From Maribacter sedimenticola (lineage in GTDB: Bacteria; Bacteroidota; Bacteroidia; Flavobacteriales; Flavobacteriaceae), in contig NZ_FZNV01000002.1 in NCBI RefSeq assembly GCF_900188415.1, forward strand, positions 725,339-789,338: a stretch of 64,000 nucleotides of DNA, given 5' to 3'. This document shows, piece after piece, positions 45,504 to 54,438 of this stretch. The notes below the pieces were generated by a model that saw nothing but the letters and a program-made list of their open reading frames with translations, ran no database searches and was not told the origin of the DNA. Numbering within the stretch: position 1 is the first letter of the stretch; the number at the start of each line of letters is the position of its first letter. Both the position numbers and the translations under genes were made by a program.

Positions 45504-46510
45504 TAAACCGGTTTTTGTGCCCTGTTTTTTAGCATCATGGGTTCGGTTTTCCTAATAACCGTTAGTATTTCCGCTAAAATTGAAATTGCAATTTCCTGAG
45601 GGGTTTCTGCACCAATATTTAATCCGGCAGGACCATGAATAGATTCAAGGAAATCTACAGAAATGTCCATATCCTGTTCCAATAGATGGTCCAGTAATTT
45701 TTCCCTCCTTTTAATAGGTCCTAAAACACCTAAGTACATAGGCTTTACATTTTTTAAGGCCATTAGATATTTTAAATCCTTGGCAAAGCTATGCGTCATA
45801 AGTACCACAGCCGTTTCTTCATCTATTTGTTCAACGGGGAATAGTTCGGGTTCATAATTCAATAATTCATCTATACCCTTAAAATCCAATATGGACTTAT
45901 TCTCTTGTGGAGTCACGGCCACCCTTACTTCCCAACCCATACTAACTCCAAAATGAGCTAGCTGAACCGCGTCATGTTCACCACCTATTAATAATAACCG
46001 TTTGCAAGGAGGCATTTTTTGCTCAAAGGAATGCGCGTTAGACTGTTGCCTGGTATAAGGATTTAAAGGATATGTTTTTGCACCTAGTGTTATAAAGGTG
46101 CCATAACCATTTAATTGCCCATATTCTTTCTCATATGTTGTTGATAATGTAAAGTCCATTCTATTCTCTATTACCTTTTTAAAGGCATGTACAAGGGATT
46201 CGTTGGGAGAGAAAATTTCCAACATAATGTACAAGATACCTTCGCACCCTAAACGAAAGCGACCGTCATAGGTCATTAATTTGGCAGAATGGTCCTTAAA
46301 GACGGACTGTGACTGAAAAAGTACTTCTTTCTCCACACAACCACCACTGACCGCTCCGATCATTGTATCATCTTCACGGATCAGCATACGGACACCCGGT
46401 TTTCTATACGAAGAACCTTCAAGAAAAACTACGGTTGCCAAAACACAACTTACATTTTCCTCCTTTGCCAATTCGTACGCATTAAAAATGGTCTTAAGTT
46501 CGTGGGTCAT
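45503..46510 (-). CDS. xdhC: XdhC-family molybdenum-cofactor insertion chaperone
   Basis: 335 residues. The first part has VLATVVFLEGSSYRKPGVRMLI and VSGGCVEKEVL, the XdhC/CoxI domain signature; the second (about 165-300) is a Rossmann-like XdhC_C domain (CKRLLLIGGEHDAVQLAHFGVSMGWEVRVA, then YLGVLGPIKRREKLLD, HGPAGLNIGAETPQEIAISILAEI). XdhC sulfurates and inserts the molybdenum cofactor into xanthine-dehydrogenase-like enzymes. No such enzyme lies in the window, so this helper works for a distant locus. First gene of the operon. Confidence 0.92.
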   Translation of the reverse strand: MTHELKTIFNAYELAKEENVSCVLATVVFLEGSSYRKPGVRMLIREDDTMIGAVSGGCVEKEVLFQSQSVFKDHSAKLMTYDGRFRLGCEGILYIMLEIFSPNESLVHAFKKVIENRMDFTLSTTYEKEYGQLNGYGTFITLGAKTYPLNPYTRQQSNAHSFEQKMPPCKRLLLIGGEHDAVQLAHFGVSMGWEVRVAVTPQENKSILDFKGIDELLNYEPELFPVEQIDEETAVVLMTHSFAKDLKYLMALKNVKPMYLGVLGPIKRREKLLDHLLEQDMDISVDFLESIHGPAGLNIGAETPQEIAISILAEILTVIRKTEPMMLKNRAQKPV

Positions 46511-46713
46511 TTATTGTATTATGTTTAAAAGTACCATTTTATATAGCTTAGGACTTTATTAGATTTGCTATAAAGCTACTAAAATTATAGGCTTTTAATT
46601 TTTCAATATAAACAGGCAATTCACCTTTAACAATCTTTAACATTAATTTTAAAATCTTCTATAATTTAAATACACTTTGTCCGTTCTGCTAGTTGAACGT
46701 ATAAATATTGAAT

Positions 46714-47805
46714 ATGAAAAATTTTTTAAAGACCTTCAGTGTGTTTTTTGTACTGTCTTTACTGGTTTCGTGTGGTAATGCAGATGATGATGTAAGTTTG
46801 GACCTGAACCTTGGGGATGGTCTAGGGAAAGGAGAGCCGGTAGATGATTGCTTAGGATTGGAAGAGGGCGAGTTGGTGCTTTCCATTCAGGAACAGTATA
46901 CCACATTGCCGGGAAAAGTGTCCGTTTTCTTTAGAGTATCCGATACAAGCGGAAATCCCGTTCCAGGCTTAACAGCAAATCAATTTACCATTTATGAGCA
47001 AGGACGTAATGATGATTGTTTCAAAACCATTTCTACCTCTGAGTCTTCTGCAAGAATTTCTCCCAATTCCCAAATATTCTCTAACAATACCTTATTGGTG
47101 TTAGATTTAAGTAATAGCGTGTTGAGCAGTAGCTTGCAGGAATTAAAATTGGCCTCAACCAGTTTTATTGACGCCGTAATGCCATCTACCACCCAAGAGT
47201 CCGTAAAAATGGCTATCTATTGGTTTGATGGTGAAGATGAACTTCACCTGTTGAATGCTTTGACCCCTTCTAAAGAAGAACTAATCGCATCTATAGATGG
47301 TATAACCGATGATATCAGTAACGATCCATCTACAGATTTATATGGTGCGGTAATTAAATCTACCGATATAGCATCGGATTTGGTAAAAACTTCTACCGCA
47401 GGTGGTAAAATTGGAGCTGCCTCCGTTGTTTTGTTTACGGATGGTACGGACCAAGCATCGCGTTATACCGAAAGCGCAGCCCTTAAGAAAGTGAACGAAG
47501 CAAATGCCAACATTTCTTTCTTCAGTATAGGATTAGGTGGTGAGATCGATACAGAGGTCTTGACCGATATAGGTAAGACCGCCAGCGTATTTGCACAGAA
47601 CAAAGATGAACTGGAGCGTACGTTCAGGGATATTTCCGAAAAAGTATCCGAAAGGGCCAATAGCTATTATTTATTTGAATACTGTAGCCCTAAACGAGAT
47701 GGTAGCGGTGATAATAATTTGGCCATAGAACTTAATACCGGAGCCAGAAAAGGTGCGGTACAGACCAAGTTCAGTGCCAACGGATTTACTGGAGGTTGTG
47801 AATAA
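46714..47805 (+). CDS. Von Willebrand factor A-domain lipoprotein
   Basis: 363 residues from ATG 46714 (a TTG six bases upstream is less likely). Lipoprotein signal SVFFVLSLLVSC, then an acidic linker. The VWA domain (about 125-320) has the MIDAS line VLDLSNSV (DxSxS) and the later Asp in LFTDGTDQ. A strand before it (YTTLPGKVSVFFRVSDTSG, QFTIYEQG) resembles a bacterial VWA-associated Ig-like region. The end has LFEYCSPKRDG and a second terminal Cys. It probably binds a protein ligand through metal. Single gene ending in a hairpin. Confidence 0.9.
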   Translation: MKNFLKTFSVFFVLSLLVSCGNADDDVSLDLNLGDGLGKGEPVDDCLGLEEGELVLSIQEQYTTLPGKVSVFFRVSDTSGNPVPGLTANQFTIYEQGRNDDCFKTISTSESSARISPNSQIFSNNTLLVLDLSNSVLSSSLQELKLASTSFIDAVMPSTTQESVKMAIYWFDGEDELHLLNALTPSKEELIASIDGITDDISNDPSTDLYGAVIKSTDIASDLVKTSTAGGKIGAASVVLFTDGTDQASRYTESAALKKVNEANANISFFSIGLGGEIDTEVLTDIGKTASVFAQNKDELERTFRDISEKVSERANSYYLFEYCSPKRDGSGDNNLAIELNTGARKGAVQTKFSANGFTGGCE

Positions 47806-47826
47806 GTTTAATATGAAATGATAAGG

Positions 47827-47858
47827 AAAGAAGCGTATTTACGCTTCTTTTTTTTTGT
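47827..47858 (+). terminator. Terminator after the VWA lipoprotein gene
   Basis: AGAAGCG and CGCTTCT pair around a 6-base loop followed by a T-run of eight or more, 22 bases after the stop. Confidence 0.85.
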
Positions 47859-48011
47859 TTTATTCCAGCACCAACAACATGTTGATACTCATTTTGTTGA
47901 CGTTAAAATCACACTTAATTTTAAGGTAGGTGCATGGATATAAAACGTCCGTTTACCGATTTGCCCCGTATATAAAACCGATTACACAATTATTAATTTA
48001 AAATATATAAA

Positions 48012-48833
48012 ATGAAAAGATTATCCTTGGTTACTATATTTTCGGTAGTATTGCTTACTTCATGTGTTTCTAAGAAGAAATATGTTGCCTTAGAAGACAA
48101 CCTTTCACAGACACAGAGCACGCTTCAAAAAACACAGGTTGAAAAAGAAGAATTAGAGGCTCAAATGTCAAAAATAGAAGCCCGTGTAGAAGAGTACAAC
48201 GCTAAGATCAATTCATTGAAAGAAATGAACGATAGCCAATTTACCAGCGTTGACGATGTTACCGTAATGAGTAACAACACCAAAGCCAAAATGAGAAATA
48301 CGTTGAAGAATGTAGACCCGGCAAAATTGGCAGGCGCAAAAACACTACAGGATTCTATGAACTTGGCGGTGTCCTATAAGCTAAAACAATCCATATCAGA
48401 TGAGGATGAAGATGTAAACGTAAGTATTGATAAAACGGTAGTGATGATCAATATTTCTGATGAACTTTTGTTCAATACGGCCAGTTACAATGTAAGCAGT
48501 AAGGCAAATTCTATTTTAAAGAAATTGGCAGATGTCATTAAATCAGAGCCAAGTATGGAAGTAATGGTTGAAGGCCATACGGATTCTAGAACAATCAATA
48601 CCCCAATGGTTACGGATAACTGGGATTTAAGTGTAAAACGTGCCACCTCTATCGTACGTAAATTACAGAAGGAATATGGTGTTGACCCATCTCAATTAAT
48701 TGCATCAGGTAGAAGTAGTTATTTGCCTTTGGTAGAAAACAATTCTAAGGAAAATATGGCAAAAAACAGAAGAACCAAAATCATTATTCTTCCTAATTTG
48801 GATAAGTTCTTTGCATTGTTAGATGCTGAGTAA
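48012..48833 (+). CDS. OmpA-family peptidoglycan-binding lipoprotein
   Basis: 273 residues. Lipoprotein signal (VTIFSVVLLTSC), a coiled coil (about 30-75, TLQKTQVEKEELEAQ), then a helical linker. Residues about 150-265 are the OmpA C-terminal domain: LLFNTASYNVSSKANSILKKLADVI, VEGHTDSRTIN and DNWDLSVKRATSIVRKL, with the NRRTKIIILP strand. The domain holds the peptidoglycan-binding Asp/Arg pair. It tethers the outer membrane to the cell wall. Single gene between two terminators. Confidence 0.93.
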   Translation: MKRLSLVTIFSVVLLTSCVSKKKYVALEDNLSQTQSTLQKTQVEKEELEAQMSKIEARVEEYNAKINSLKEMNDSQFTSVDDVTVMSNNTKAKMRNTLKNVDPAKLAGAKTLQDSMNLAVSYKLKQSISDEDEDVNVSIDKTVVMINISDELLFNTASYNVSSKANSILKKLADVIKSEPSMEVMVEGHTDSRTINTPMVTDNWDLSVKRATSIVRKLQKEYGVDPSQLIASGRSSYLPLVENNSKENMAKNRRTKIIILPNLDKFFALLDAE

Positions 48834-48856
48834 TCTTCTAATTAGGTTATAAATTT

Positions 48857-48887
48857 AAAAGGGATGGTTAAACCATCCCTTTTTTTA
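48857..48887 (+). terminator. Terminator after the OmpA gene
   Basis: AAAAGGGATGGTT and AACCATCCCTTTTTTT form a perfect stem with a tiny loop 24 bases after the stop, convergent with the carboxypeptidase gene, which it may also end. Confidence 0.9.
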
Positions 48888-48908
48888 TATTCAATATTGT
48901 TTTAGCAA

Positions 48909-50372
48909 TCATTTATAGATCATGCCATTGGGCACCTCAATATTTGATTGTGATAGATTGACCAAAAAGCCATTAATGACCGCATACTCCAAACGGCCAT
49001 CTTTTTCCAGAAAAACGGTTGGGTTTATACCTGGTTGTAGTTTAAGTTCCGGTATTTTATAATTGGCACCAATTAAATGAACCGGAAAAGGCGAGTTAAG
49101 TTGTTTGGCCGGTATCGTGGACATACGAACATAAGCGTGGCCATCTTTCAATAATTGACCAAAGTCCAAACTTTGTACCTCGTTGAGGGTATTTAGGGTT
49201 TTTGGATACGCTGTAGCTTGTTTTAAGGTGTAACCGGTAGCATCTAAGGTTTCATAACCATAATAGGTAGAAAGATCTCCCTGATCAAGAATTCGGCTAC
49301 TGTACCAGAAAGAATTATGGTCTGCATAATCCACTTCAACCTGATGGATGCCTACATCAATTTTATATGAATTCCCCATTAAGTTATAACTGGCATTGGT
49401 TATTTTTAAATCGAAGAGTTTACGGTCGTTTTCCGGAATTTTTTCATATTCCCCTATAGCTATTTCTTTATAGTTCTGTTTGGCAATGGTATATATTGCG
49501 GAAAGAATGGACACATAGTTAAGTTTTCTTATTTCCTGTTTTTCGGTATCGTTAGGATAGCCTCCAGATTCTATTAAAATAGTACTTGTACCCCATTTTT
49601 GAATATTGTCACCAAAGGCACGTGGTTCAAAATCATCATTGTAGCGACCAACTTGTCCCGGAGCATATTTTTGAAGGATGGAATTCATGAAAACTATTAT
49701 TTTCATGGCATTGCCACGTACCTCGTTGATATCCTTTTCATAGTTGTAAGCTGGTGCCAAATAGGATATCGTTGCCGGTTTGTCGGTCCTTTCGGCATTG
49801 TAGTAGGTACTTTGGTCATGAAGGTTAAAGCCAAAATCCGCCGCTAGACTATCCCGAACCCTTTTTAAGGTTTTTGATTCGGGCGATTGTAACCTAAGCG
49901 CATCACGGTTTATATCTATGCCCAACAAATTACGTCGTTGAAAAAGTTCAGCTCCATCAGGATTTAGCATTGGTAAAAAATGGATGCTGAGATTGGATAA
50001 AATGGCCTCTTTTTCTTCTTTAAAATCCTTACTGTCAAAAAAATTCAGAATATCGAATATAGCCTGTGTAGCGGTAGGCTCATCACCATGCATTTGTGAC
50101 CAAAGAAAAACATTGACGTCTCCCGTACCCAAACTAATTAAGCTTAACTCCTTACCTCCTATTGATCGGCCCACGGTAGAAACCTTGAATTTGGGGTTGC
50201 TACTATACGTAGCTATTAGTGGCTGTATATCGGCTCTTTTGATCCTTCTCTTCCCAATTGAACCCTCTTTATAATTTTCGTAGGTATCATATAACTGGGT
50301 GGTCAATGCGGATGATTGACCAAGACCTAGCATGGGTAATGCGCATAAAAGTGCCAGTGCTATTTGTTTCAT
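48909..50372 (-). CDS. M14-family zinc carboxypeptidase, secreted
   Basis: 487 residues with a signal peptide (IALALLCALPMLGLGQS). Zinc ligands sit in SQMHGDEPTATQ (HxxE) and FGFNLHDQSTYY, and the catalytic Glu is in ILIESGGYPND. The domain covers about 40-300; residues about 300-487 are a beta-rich tail (DLKITNASYNLMGNSYKIDVG). Substrates may be cell-wall peptides or dietary proteins. It lies 51 bases after the amidase gene, so it may belong to the same peptidoglycan-related transcript. Confidence 0.92.
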   Translation of the reverse strand: MKQIALALLCALPMLGLGQSSALTTQLYDTYENYKEGSIGKRRIKRADIQPLIATYSSNPKFKVSTVGRSIGGKELSLISLGTGDVNVFLWSQMHGDEPTATQAIFDILNFFDSKDFKEEKEAILSNLSIHFLPMLNPDGAELFQRRNLLGIDINRDALRLQSPESKTLKRVRDSLAADFGFNLHDQSTYYNAERTDKPATISYLAPAYNYEKDINEVRGNAMKIIVFMNSILQKYAPGQVGRYNDDFEPRAFGDNIQKWGTSTILIESGGYPNDTEKQEIRKLNYVSILSAIYTIAKQNYKEIAIGEYEKIPENDRKLFDLKITNASYNLMGNSYKIDVGIHQVEVDYADHNSFWYSSRILDQGDLSTYYGYETLDATGYTLKQATAYPKTLNTLNEVQSLDFGQLLKDGHAYVRMSTIPAKQLNSPFPVHLIGANYKIPELKLQPGINPTVFLEKDGRLEYAVINGFLVNLSQSNIEVPNGMIYK

Positions 50373-50423
50373 ATGTTTTATTATTTGTTCTTATTTATTA
50401 ATAGGATAAAAATACGATTTGCT

Positions 50424-51083
50424 TTACTGTGCCGGCAAAGGTTTAAAATCTAAATCCCTGACCGCTCTGCGCACTTTTTTCATAAAGTCTTCACCCGGAT
50501 CGGTTTTTATAGTCCTGTACCCCTCATCTTTTTCTAGCCACAACGGATGATTTTCAAAACGGGTATATTCATAATGGCCTATTAAATAATCAATATCATA
50601 TTTCTTCTTCAGATAACCTACCAGCCATATATTGGCTTTTAGTTGGGCCTTGGTCAACGGCAATTCATTTGTTCCGCCTACATTTTCAATACCTATCGCA
50701 CAATGGTTAAGGCCAATGACATGACGTGCCATGATAGTTTCCGGTAATAGTTGATAAATGGTACCGTCCCTATCTACCATAAATTGTGACGACACGTTCA
50801 ACCCACTTATATCCTTGATATCCGGACGCCAATTAGGCAATGTTTCCGGGTCAAAAGCTTCAAATGATTCCTTAAAAGTGGGAATTACCGTCCAATGCAA
50901 AACAATCATCCTTGGTATTATTTTAGGAGTTTCTTGCACGAGGCCATATCTATCCTTTAAATAATTTAACGTCAGTTGTTCACGCTGTTCCTTGAAAGTA
51001 ATGGGATGCTCCAAAATGGTTTTGCTCGTTGAGCAGGATGCAAATAGTAGAAATAGGGCTAATAGGATAAAAAGACGTTTCAT
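50424..51083 (-). CDS. N-acetylmuramoyl-L-alanine amidase lipoprotein
   Basis: 219 residues. Lipoprotein signal (LALFLLFASC). The amidase_2 fold is seen in MIVLHWTVIP (zinc His), SSQFMVDRDGTIYQLLPE, ARHVIGLNHCAIGIENVGG and LIGHYEYTRFENHPLW, giving the His ligands of the zinc site. These enzymes cut the bond between MurNAc and L-Ala in peptidoglycan. Its ATG overlaps the stop of the upstream 3D-domain gene by 4 bases, so the two are probably translated together. Confidence 0.93.
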   Translation of the reverse strand: MKRLFILLALFLLFASCSTSKTILEHPITFKEQREQLTLNYLKDRYGLVQETPKIIPRMIVLHWTVIPTFKESFEAFDPETLPNWRPDIKDISGLNVSSQFMVDRDGTIYQLLPETIMARHVIGLNHCAIGIENVGGTNELPLTKAQLKANIWLVGYLKKKYDIDYLIGHYEYTRFENHPLWLEKDEGYRTIKTDPGEDFMKKVRRAVRDLDFKPLPAQ

Positions 51084-51502
51084 GGATTGGTATTGTTAAT
51101 AGTGTCCTTTAATACGGCATAGGTAATGGTAATTTTTCGTTTTCCCCATTCCTTGGCTTTTTTTACATCTTCGTCCATATAGATATCTATGCGGTTTCGC
51201 CAACGGGAATGCATTTTATCCTTTACAAGGTAAATACCTTCCAAAGTATCTATTTTCACCATGGTATTATACGCTAGGCCTTTTTTCAATAAATCCCTAG
51301 ATACGGCAATCCATTTTACACCTGGTTTTATGGAATCTCCCCACGCAGTTATTGCCGGATGCTCGTATGAGGTCTGGTTTGGTAAGGAATTATAAGCCGT
51401 AGCCGTGACCTCTAAAGGTATCCAATCATATTTTTCTACCACTTTTGGACTACATCCCAAAGCGAGTAAAAAAATGGATATAACGAATACCTTGTACTTC
51501 AC
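51080..51502 (-). CDS. 3D-domain lipoprotein (possible lytic transglycosylase-like)
   Basis: 140 residues with a lipoprotein signal (FVISIFLLALGC). VTATAYNSLPNQTSYE opens the 3D domain, which carries the three Asp positions: DSIKPGVKWIAVS, YLVKDKMHSRW and RIDIYMDEDV; the fold is the double-psi barrel of MltA/RlpA-type lytic enzymes. It overlaps the amidase gene by 4 bases and follows the FG-GAP gene by 5, so it belongs to a cell-wall operon. Whether it cuts glycan strands is not proven for this family in Bacteroidota. Confidence 0.88.
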   Translation of the reverse strand: MKYKVFVISIFLLALGCSPKVVEKYDWIPLEVTATAYNSLPNQTSYEHPAITAWGDSIKPGVKWIAVSRDLLKKGLAYNTMVKIDTLEGIYLVKDKMHSRWRNRIDIYMDEDVKKAKEWGKRKITITYAVLKDTINNTNP

Positions 51503-51507
51503 AAGCT

Positions 51508-53019
51508 CTAATGTAATTTATTTTCCAGAATTAGCAGATCGGTATAGCTTTCTTTCCAAACCTTGTTCAAGGTTTCTGTTGCCGGGGTAAACCCAAACGA
51601 CATAGCACTCAGTACAATATCAATATCACCATCGGCATCTGTGTCCGCGGCATCCATCAAGAACCATCTTCCCAAGGCTATATTGGCCAAATGTTGCTGC
51701 TTAAATGCTATGCTATTACCGTTCATATTTTCCAAATAAACAAAATTATAATCCGGATAGTTTTCATAATCCGGAAATGTTGCAAGTAGAGCCATATCTA
51801 TATCCCCGTCTTCATCAAAATCTTTTGCAATTACCCGGGTGGCGCCGTTTAAAGGATGAAAATAGTGTTCCTTAAAATTATTTTTTCCATCATTGATATG
51901 AATGCGCATGCCGTGATACGGTTTGCTAACAAATGACTTATCCGCATTATCCCCGTTAACGGTAATAATGTCATCAAAACCGTCCCCGTTAAAATCGACC
52001 AGCTCAAACCAACTAGAGCCATATACGGGACTAAACGTAATTATCTTTTCCGCTTTAAATTGTAAGGCTTCCTGCTGATAAAATATATACATTGCTTCAT
52101 CACCTTGTGCCATCAATACCACTAAATCATCCTTGCCATCCTTATCCATATCCCTTACAACAACACGCAAGGCACCGGGGAGGTTCAATAGAATGTTCTT
52201 GGAATAAAAACCATATTTGTCCTTTACCAAAACGGAAAGATTACCGGTAAGGTCTCCAAATTCACAAAGTAGAATTTCTTCCGTACCGTTATCATCTAAA
52301 TCTGCATATACGGTCTGCACCGGTCTGTGTAAGGAATCCTGTAAGATAGCCGTAGCTTGCCCATGTCTTAATACCGTGCGTCCCCTAGGTATTTCATTAG
52401 GATCCATAACGCCCATATTGGTTACATAAATACTATCCCCCACAAATCTGGCCGTAGTAATAGCCTTATCAAAATATCCGACATTTTGGGCTGTATGTGT
52501 GCTTAGGTCATACGTCATTAACTCACCAAACCTAGAACCCGTAACAATCTGTTGTCGTAATGTATCTACTTCCAAAAATGTTAAATAGCTGCCCTTTACG
52601 CTATCCAGAGTAACCGGTTGTTCATTGAACTGCGTAAGGGGTACACTATGGATAGTATCTGATCTTGAAGGCAAATTTTCCGGAGCAAGCTCAATAATAT
52701 AATTCTTTAAAAGTTCCCAGTCCTTTAAATCGATTATAGGTTGATAAGGATAAATACCTGTTTTAATAATGGCAGATTGTTCATTGAACGGAAGTTTATA
52801 ATAAGGATGGTTTTCTTGGGTAATAATACCCATACGCGCAGCCATAGCCGGTAGTACGTTATCCTCCCAAATATGTTTTGGTAAATCTTGAATATCTGGT
52901 GCCATATGACAGCTGGCACAATAGTTTTCATATAATACCACTTCCTTAGGTTTGTTTTCTGTGTTGCATGAAAACAGGGCAGCAAAAAATAGAAAGAAAA
53001 GTGTTTTTTTAAGGATCAT
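51508..53019 (-). CDS. FG-GAP/VCBS-repeat lipoprotein with one cytochrome c-like haem motif
   Basis: 503 residues. Lipoprotein signal (TLFFLFFAALFSC). At about 33-38 is YCASCHMAP, a CxxCH haem-attachment motif, followed by a helical region (about 40-110). From about 120 the protein is an FG-GAP/VCBS beta-propeller with calcium-binding Asp clusters (DLDDNGTEEILL, DMDKDGKDDLVVL, DFNGDGFDDIITV, DFDEDGDIDMALL, DTDADGDIDIVL). It probably sits on the outer membrane and accepts or passes electrons, perhaps linked to carbohydrate use; this is inference. It is first in the minus-strand cluster of four. Confidence 0.88.
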   Translation of the reverse strand: MILKKTLFFLFFAALFSCNTENKPKEVVLYENYCASCHMAPDIQDLPKHIWEDNVLPAMAARMGIITQENHPYYKLPFNEQSAIIKTGIYPYQPIIDLKDWELLKNYIIELAPENLPSRSDTIHSVPLTQFNEQPVTLDSVKGSYLTFLEVDTLRQQIVTGSRFGELMTYDLSTHTAQNVGYFDKAITTARFVGDSIYVTNMGVMDPNEIPRGRTVLRHGQATAILQDSLHRPVQTVYADLDDNGTEEILLCEFGDLTGNLSVLVKDKYGFYSKNILLNLPGALRVVVRDMDKDGKDDLVVLMAQGDEAMYIFYQQEALQFKAEKIITFSPVYGSSWFELVDFNGDGFDDIITVNGDNADKSFVSKPYHGMRIHINDGKNNFKEHYFHPLNGATRVIAKDFDEDGDIDMALLATFPDYENYPDYNFVYLENMNGNSIAFKQQHLANIALGRWFLMDAADTDADGDIDIVLSAMSFGFTPATETLNKVWKESYTDLLILENKLH

Positions 53020-53124
53020 TAGAAAGGAATATGTTACCTAAAGGTTCAATTAAGAATGGAAGATACCTATACCCTAATAATCTAACAAGGGATAAATGCA
53101 GGCTTTTCTTAAATTTGTACTGCT

Positions 53125-53526
53125 ATGAAAAAAGATAAAAAACCGGACTATGTAGTCTACAATGAGGAAACACAGGAATATCATGGAAAATTACTGCCAT
53201 TTGCATCTGGTGTTTCCGCACCAAAAATAACCCCGCCAGACGTAACTTCATGGAAAAACAGCCACATTATCAGTGCCAATAACCAAATTAAGGCACAATA
53301 TGAAGAGCTGGAAAAAGCCTATAGGGTATTAATGGAAAAGTATGAATACAATAATTTGGTCTATAGTGCAAAGTTCAATTTTGAACCTATAGTGGGAAAA
53401 ACCTACCACCTATATAAATCTAAGGATGAGAGTACATTTTTATCCTTAATTCAACCGCACGAGTGTAATTTTGACCATTTGGGCAACTTTAGGCTAACGG
53501 CCGATAAGATTTGGGAGAAACTATAG
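53125..53526 (+). CDS. DUF2452-domain protein
   Basis: 133 residues, no signal peptide. PDYVVYNEETQEYHGKLLPFASGVSAP and KIEKAQYEELEKAYRVLMEKYEYNN-like lines match DUF2452, a small family common in Bacteroidota and some algae and proteobacteria, with no assigned function; the C-terminal half (about 85-133, GKTYHLYKSKDEST) is a compact sheet. The last codons overlap the convergent pirin gene by 6 bases. Confidence 0.9.
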   Translation: MKKDKKPDYVVYNEETQEYHGKLLPFASGVSAPKITPPDVTSWKNSHIISANNQIKAQYEELEKAYRVLMEKYEYNNLVYSAKFNFEPIVGKTYHLYKSKDESTFLSLIQPHECNFDHLGNFRLTADKIWEKL

Positions 53527-54396
53527 ACCGGGCAATGGAATATAACTTTGCTCACCTTTCATCATAGGGAACGATCTTTGTGCCCATTGTTTCTTAATTT
53601 TCTCTAGGTTGGCCTTATCATAGGAAACAAAGTTCCAAAATATATGGCGCTCTTCCGGGAAAGGTTCCCCACCAAATAAAAGAATATGGCTACCTGCACG
53701 AATACGCGTTTTGCAGGTGTCCGATACTTTTGCTACAAGAATGTTACCTTTTCCTATTTCTTCCCCACAGGCTTCAATACTTCCGTCTACAATACAAATA
53801 CCAATTTCACCGCTTAGGTTGTTCATGGTGTCCAATTCATACGGCTCATCGGTCTTTATTTCTATCATGAACAAAGGGGAATGTACCGGTACGGGAGATG
53901 TACGCCCATATCCTGAGCCCGCAATCAATTTAAATGAAGCGGTATGGTCTGTCCATTGTGGCAATTCCTGCGCTGTAAAATGATGGAACTCAGGTGCTAT
54001 TTGCTCCTTATCCTTAGGCAATGCTACCCAAATCTGGTAACCGTGGGCAATAAATTCATTGCCATTTCGTAAGCTTTCCGGTGTACGTTCCGTATGTGTT
54101 GCCCCTCTACCGGCCACCATCCAATTTACTGCACCGGGACTTATAACCTGCTCAGTACCCAAACTGTCTTTATGAAGAATTTCACCCTCGAGCATAAAAG
54201 TAAGGGTAGATAGGCCATAATGTGGATGCTGGTCTACATCCATATAGTGGTGCGGACCTAATTGCGTAGGGCCCATATGGTCTATAAAGATAAAAGGGCC
54301 TATCATTCTCTTCTTTCTAAATGGTAACAATCTACCCACAAGAAAGTCACCAATATCCCTACTTCTTTCCTCAATTATTATTCCGATGTTAGACAT
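53521..54396 (-). CDS. Pirin-family bicupin protein
   Basis: 291 residues. The metal site is visible in HPHYGLSTLTFMLEGEILHKDS (HxH, with the later His and Glu supplying remaining ligands), and PGAVNWMVAGRGATHTERTPE follows. The second cupin is less conserved (SHILLFGGEPFPEERHIFWNFVS). Pirins of this type can be quercetin dioxygenases or redox-sensing proteins; function is not known here. It is divergent from the serine hydrolase gene. Confidence 0.92.
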   Translation of the reverse strand: MSNIGIIIEERSRDIGDFLVGRLLPFRKKRMIGPFIFIDHMGPTQLGPHHYMDVDQHPHYGLSTLTFMLEGEILHKDSLGTEQVISPGAVNWMVAGRGATHTERTPESLRNGNEFIAHGYQIWVALPKDKEQIAPEFHHFTAQELPQWTDHTASFKLIAGSGYGRTSPVPVHSPLFMIEIKTDEPYELDTMNNLSGEIGICIVDGSIEACGEEIGKGNILVAKVSDTCKTRIRAGSHILLFGGEPFPEERHIFWNFVSYDKANLEKIKKQWAQRSFPMMKGEQSYIPLPGL

Positions 54397-54438
54397 ACGC
54401 TTGCTTTTGATAAATTTACATAAAATGAAAAGTTGCGC

